Assembly: GCF_001562275.1 (NCBI RefSeq)
Contig: NZ_CP014304.1
Coordinates: 3,038,001-3,102,000, forward strand
Length of the DNA stretch: 64,000 nucleotides
Reading direction: 5' to 3'
Source of the DNA: Hymenobacter sp. PAMC 26628
Lineage (GTDB): Bacteria; Bacteroidota; Bacteroidia; Cytophagales; Hymenobacteraceae
The position numbers and the translations under genes were made by a program. Shown here in pieces: positions 61,164-64,000 of the stretch. The first letter of the stretch is position 1; every line of letters begins with the position of its first letter. The notes below the pieces were generated by a model. It ran no database searches. It was not told the origin of the DNA and was given only the letters and a program-made list of their open reading frames with translations.

Positions 61164-62187
61164 AAGCCTTCCAGCCTTGGGCTTGCAGGGGCACGGCTTG
61201 GCCAGCTTTGGTGACGAGGCTCACGGCGTCGTCCTTGTCGGTGAGGTGGCCGATGATGGTGATGTCGGGGTGGTTTTTGATTTTTTCGTAGGCCGTGACG
61301 GGCAGCGTGAAGAGCAGCTCGTAGTCCTCGCCGCCGTTGAGGGCGCAAGTGAGCGGGTCGAGGTTGAACTCGGCGGCGGCTTCGAGCGTGGGGTTGGCCA
61401 CCGGGATGTTGTCGGTGAACACCCGGGCCCCCGTGCCGCTGGCGGCGCACAGGTGCATCACCTCCGAGGCCAGTCCGTCGGACACGTCGATCATGCTGGT
61501 AGGAGTCAAGCCCAGCTCGCGCAACTCGTGCACCACATCGAGGCGGGCCTCGGGGCGGAGCTGGCGCTGCACCACGTACTCGTAGTTGTCCAGCTCGGGC
61601 TGGGCCTCGGGGTCGGCCAGGAACACCTGCTTCTCACGCTCCAGCACCTGCAGGCCCATGTAGGCCCCGCCGAGGTCGCCGCTCACGCAGAGCAAATCGG
61701 TGGGCTTGCCGCCCGAGCGGCGCACCGCCTGGCCGGCGGGGGCCTCGCCCAGCACCGTGATGGCCAGCGTGAGGCCGGTGCGGGTGCTGGTGGTGTCGCC
61801 GCCCACCAGGTCCACGTTGTAGGCCTCGCAGGCCAGGCGCACGCCTTCGTACAGCTCCTCGATGGCTTCCACCGAGAAGCGCGACGGCACGGCCAGGCCC
61901 AGCACGAGCTGGGTGGGCAGGGCGTTCATGGCGGCAATGTCGGACACGTTCACGGCCACGGCCTTGTAGCCCAGGTGCTTGAGCGGGCAAAACGAGAGGT
62001 CAAAGTGCACGCCTTCTACCAGCAGGTCGGTGGTCATCACCACTTCCTGCCCAGCGGTGGGGGCCAGGATGGCGGCGTCGTCGCCGATGCCGAGCACGGT
62101 ACCGGGCTGGCGAAGGGTAATTTTTTGTTGCAGGCGGCGGATGAGGCCAAATTCGCCGAGGGCGTGGAGCGGGGTGAGGTCGGACAT
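61159..62187 (-). CDS. thiL: thiamine-monophosphate kinase
   Basis: A 342-residue cytoplasmic enzyme that phosphorylates thiamine monophosphate to thiamine diphosphate with ATP. FGLIRRLQQKITLRQPGTV and GIGDDAAIL at the N terminus, TTDLLVEGVHFDL, VAVNVSDIAAMNA, VGGDTTSTRTG, MIDVSDGLASEV and NGGEDYELLFT are all standard ThiL motifs that hold Mg and nucleotide. ATG 62187 (MSDLTPLH) is chosen over an upstream Pro-rich extension. It stands alone and is divergent from a lipoprotein gene. Confidence 0.96.
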   Translation of the reverse strand: MSDLTPLHALGEFGLIRRLQQKITLRQPGTVLGIGDDAAILAPTAGQEVVMTTDLLVEGVHFDLSFCPLKHLGYKAVAVNVSDIAAMNALPTQLVLGLAVPSRFSVEAIEELYEGVRLACEAYNVDLVGGDTTSTRTGLTLAITVLGEAPAGQAVRRSGGKPTDLLCVSGDLGGAYMGLQVLEREKQVFLADPEAQPELDNYEYVVQRQLRPEARLDVVHELRELGLTPTSMIDVSDGLASEVMHLCAASGTGARVFTDNIPVANPTLEAAAEFNLDPLTCALNGGEDYELLFTLPVTAYEKIKNHPDITIIGHLTDKDDAVSLVTKAGQAVPLQAQGWKAF

Positions 62188-62296
62188 GGGCGGAGCGCGG
62201 GGAAACGGGCCGGTGGCGGCCCGGCCCCAAAGGTACGGCCGGGGCCCCGGGGCGTTTGGCCGGGAGCCCGGGGGCCCCAGCCCCACACTACGCGGT

Positions 62297-62304
62297 TACC
62301 TTTG
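62297..62304 (+). promoter_or_regulatory. -7 element upstream of the lipoprotein gene
   Basis: TACCTTTG matches the Bacteroidota consensus TAnnTTTG exactly and lies 33 bp upstream of the start codon at 62338. The -33 TTTG element is less clear. Confidence 0.6.
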
Positions 62305-62337
62305 CCGTTGTCCGTTCACACCTCGTTGCTTACCGCT

Positions 62338-62964
62338 ATGCTGCGCCCGTTTCGCTCCGCTTCCATTAAATCCATTTTCGGGGCCCTATTAATAATAGTG
62401 GCCTGCGCCGCCTCGTGCAAGCGCGACGGCGGCACCGCCCGCTCCGCCACCGACCCGGCCTCGGCCACGGCCGTGCAGTCGCAACTGACGGTGCTGCGCG
62501 ACTCGGCCGACGCCAAGTGGCAGGCCATGGTGGCCAGCGACGACCAGAAAATTGGCATCACGCGCCTGCTGCTGCGCGAATTGCAGCAGCAGCCCGGCTC
62601 CAACTCCGCACAACTGGGGGCCCTGGCCGCCGCCAACGACCACCTCAAGGCCCGGCGCTATACCCAAACCAACCTGCCCTCGGCCCAAATCGACGCCTAC
62701 GACGCCGCCCAGGATTCGCTGCTGCACGCCCTCTACCCCGTGGCCGCGCCCGCCGGCGGGGCCCCCAGCGAAAACGCCCGCAACTTCGTGGAAGGCCTCC
62801 AGCAGCTCGACGCCGGGGTGGCCAGCTTCCGCATTCAGTACGACCGCGCCGCCAAGCAGTACAATGCCTACCTGGCCCTGCACCAAGCCGATGTGGCCCA
62901 CTTCGGCGGCAAGTACCCGGTGCCGCAGCCGCTGCAGCTCTTCGAGCTAGGGGCCCCGCAGTAA
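62338..62964 (+). CDS. hypothetical lipoprotein
   Basis: A 208-residue protein with a hydrophobic leader (IFGALLIIVACAASC); the acylated cysteine is Cys23 or Cys27. The mature part is helical, with conserved-looking LLLRELQQQPGSN, YDAAQDSLLHALY and FRIQYDRAAKQYNAYLALH, resembling a LemA-like or four-helix periplasmic protein, but no family can be named. ATG 62338 is downstream of a good -7 element. Divergent from thiL by 150 bp. Confidence 0.65.
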   Translation: MLRPFRSASIKSIFGALLIIVACAASCKRDGGTARSATDPASATAVQSQLTVLRDSADAKWQAMVASDDQKIGITRLLLRELQQQPGSNSAQLGALAAANDHLKARRYTQTNLPSAQIDAYDAAQDSLLHALYPVAAPAGGAPSENARNFVEGLQQLDAGVASFRIQYDRAAKQYNAYLALHQADVAHFGGKYPVPQPLQLFELGAPQ

Positions 62965-62986
62965 CCCGTCTACCTGCTCGCTAAAG

Positions 62987-63050
62987 TGTTTAGGGCGTTT
63001 TCCAGTAGCTCGGACTACAAAGTCCGAGCTACTGGAAAACGCCCTAAACA
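62987..63050. repeat. perfect 30-bp hairpin, GCGGACTTTGTA-related (copy 4)
   Basis: Arms 62987-63016 and 63021-63050 are exact complements around the loop ACAA (TGTTTAGGGCGTTTTCCAGT at the outer side, GCTCGGACT at the inner side). The inner AGCTCGGACTACAAAGTCCG is a variant of the GCGGACTTTGTA core of copies 1-3. It ends 7 bp before the next start codon. Confidence 0.92.
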
Positions 63051-63057
63051 TTTATTT

Positions 63058-63418
63058 ATGTTTCTGTCTCTTACAGTATTACGCACTGTTGGGCTGCTAG
63101 TTACCGCCGCTGCGGGCACGGCCTGCCACCGGGGCCCCAGTGCCGCGACTTGCGGCACGCCCGCCACCGTGCGCGACCTCGGCGGCCTCGACCGCTGCGG
63201 CAAGGTGCTGGAGCTGGCCGGTGGCGCGCACCTGCTGCCGGCGGGGTTTGTTTGGGGCCACCGGTAACCAGCGCGTCACCATCGTCTACACGCCCCTGGC
63301 GGGCGCAATGGCAACCTGCATGACAGGCAAATTGGTGACCATTACCTGCACCAAAGCGGCCCAGTATGGGCTGTTGGGCCCCAGTGGGCGACATCGGTTT
63401 GGCATGATGGTTGGGTAG
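63058..63418 (+). pseudogene. frameshifted small lipoprotein-type gene
   Basis: ATG 63058 begins a signal with lipobox-like AGTAC (Cys23) and reads ATCGTPATVRDLGGLDRCGKV and LELAGGAHLLPAG, then stops at 63265-63267. A second frame from about 63250 gives GNQRVTIVYTPLAGA, ATCMTGKLVTITC and runs to 63418. Joined, the two parts resemble a small Cys-rich Hymenobacter-type lipoprotein whose C terminus holds a VTIVY strand and TCMTGK. One base gained or lost near 63250-63262 would explain it. Function unknown. Confidence 0.55.
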
Positions 63419-63514
63419 GAAGTCACAACCCCCAGTAATGTTTTAACGTCTAATTAGATCGAAAAACTAGGGTTATTGCTATTTTTTCCATCCATCTTAT
63501 CAATTCTCTGCGCC

Positions 63515-63682
63515 ATGTTGAATTTCGTATTGCGGCGGCTCCTGCCCCTGGTGGTGCTCGGCAGCCTTGGACTTTCTTCCTGCGTGGTGCGCGAGCCGCG
63601 CCGCGGCTATGGCTATGGCAACGACCGCCACGACCGGTATGATGACCACCACGACCGGCGTGACCGCTACGACCGGTACTAA
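63515..63682 (+). CDS. small lipoprotein with His/Asp/Arg-rich tail
   Basis: A 55-residue protein. The leader RLLPLVVLGSLGLSSC gives lipobox Cys23; the tail is made of repeated Asp, Arg, His and Tyr (GYGYGND, DRHDRYDDHHDRRDRYDRY). It may bind metal or stay as a charged surface tag; no family known. A very strong terminator follows 17 bp later. ATG 63515 is chosen because it starts at the hydrophobic leader. Confidence 0.6.
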   Translation: MLNFVLRRLLPLVVLGSLGLSSCVVREPRRGYGYGNDRHDRYDDHHDRRDRYDRY

Positions 63683-63699
63683 GTCGTCAGGCCCCGCGC

Positions 63700-63757
63700 G
63701 GCCCCGAACGCAACGAGCCGCCCGGAGTGATCCGGGCGGCTCGTTGCGTTCGGGGCC
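63700..63757. terminator. 27-bp perfect bidirectional terminator hairpin
   Basis: Arms 63700-63726 and 63731-63757 are exact complements (GGCCCCGAACGCAACGAGCC outward) around GTGA. It lies between the small lipoprotein and the convergent oligoendopeptidase gene. Confidence 0.85.
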
Positions 63758-63766
63758 CTATTGCGT

Positions 63767-64000
63767 TTACAAGACGGCCATTTCTTCGCGCACGAAGTCG
63801 GCCAGCGTGCGCAGGTAGTCGGTGCTGAAGTCGAAGCGGATGCCAGCGGCGGCGTAAATCTGGCCGATGGGCGCGGTGTAGCCCAAGGCCAAGGCCCGCT
63901 TGTAGGCCGCCAAGCCCTCGGCGGGATTTTGGCGGTAGTGGCGCCACACGGCAATGGCCCCGAGCTGGGCCATGGCGTACTCGATGTAGTAGAACGGCAC
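63767..64000 (-). CDS. M3-family oligoendopeptidase, C-terminal part (gene runs off the window)
   Basis: The last 77 residues of an M3 metallopeptidase (oligoendopeptidase F-like). FYYIEYAMAQLGAIAVWRHY, LALGYTAPIGQIYAAAGIRF and DFSTDYLRTLADFVREEM are typical of the helical C-terminal end of this family. The HExxH zinc motif would be upstream, outside the window. M3 enzymes degrade short peptides in the cytoplasm. The stop codon TAA is at 63767-63769. Confidence 0.92.
   Translation of the reverse strand: MPFYYIEYAMAQLGAIAVWRHYRQNPAEGLAAYKRALALGYTAPIGQIYAAAGIRFDFSTDYLRTLADFVREEMAVL

Noticed and set aside
61177..62337. Long upstream extension of the lipoprotein gene at 62.3 kb
   Set aside because: It lies antisense to thiL and is Gly/Val/His-rich; the lipoprotein leader and -7 element mark ATG 62338 as the start.

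Overview
The window looks like a chromosomal segment of a high-GC Bacteroidota, most likely Hymenobacter or a close relative. The signs are a SusC/SusD pair, two secreted proteins with type IX secretion (T9SS) sorting domains of type A and type B, promoter-like elements of the Bacteroidota TTTG/TAnnTTTG kind, many secreted glycoside hydrolases, and very GC-rich codon use. The genus is an inference from gene content and style, not from a marker gene.

Layout. 1-10.1 kb is housekeeping and stress genes: a J-domain protein, a PD-(D/E)XK-like protein, an amber-interrupted small secreted protein, an EamA protein, a short-chain dehydrogenase with a GH63-like glucosidase, a cyclase-family hydrolase, and a minus-strand redox group (OhrR-like MarR regulator, zinc-free MDR oxidoreductase, small monooxygenase, DJ-1/PfpI protein). 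10.4-37.3 kb is a large polysaccharide utilisation locus aimed mainly at arabinan and pectin side chains: a LacI regulator, seven GH43 enzymes, a GH127-type beta-L-arabinofuranosidase, a GH5-like enzyme, a GH93-like exo-arabinanase, SusC/SusD, galT/galK, a sialate O-acetylesterase-like esterase, a decayed beta-helix gene and a truncated GH26 gene. 37.6-49.3 kb is a second block led by an AraC regulator: GH5 and GH26 mannanases, a sodium/solute symporter, GH130 phosphorylase, cellobiose 2-epimerase, a GH36-like alpha-galactosidase and a GH28 polygalacturonase. 49.4-64 kb is mixed: a tRNA-Lys, a TPR/SH3 membrane protein, a second dehydrogenase, the two T9SS cargo proteins, rlmD, thiL, small lipoproteins and the 3' end of an M3 oligoendopeptidase gene.

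How the genes work together. Perfect CAAACGTTTG palindromes lie upstream of GH127, galK and susC, so the LacI regulator probably ties arabinan enzymes, the SusCD importer and galactose metabolism into one regulon. In the second block, secreted mannanases would make mannobiose, the symporter would import it, the epimerase would convert it to mannosyl-glucose and GH130 would phosphorolyse that. Galactose cut from galactomannan by the GH36-like enzyme would enter metabolism through galK/galT in the neighbouring block. No SusCD pair lies in the mannan block and no araBAD-type arabinose catabolism genes are visible.

The intergenic spaces are rich in palindromic repeats: five copies of a roughly 90-bp MITE-like element, four copies of a family with a GCGGACTTTGTA-type core, two large composites built on a family with an ACCACGGATTTATCGGAT core, and several perfect 16 to 30-bp hairpins. 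Gene decay is visible at several places (an amber codon in a small gene, a broken beta-helix gene, a GH26 without its catalytic nucleophile, a frameshifted lipoprotein). No insertion sequence, prophage or CRISPR array was seen.
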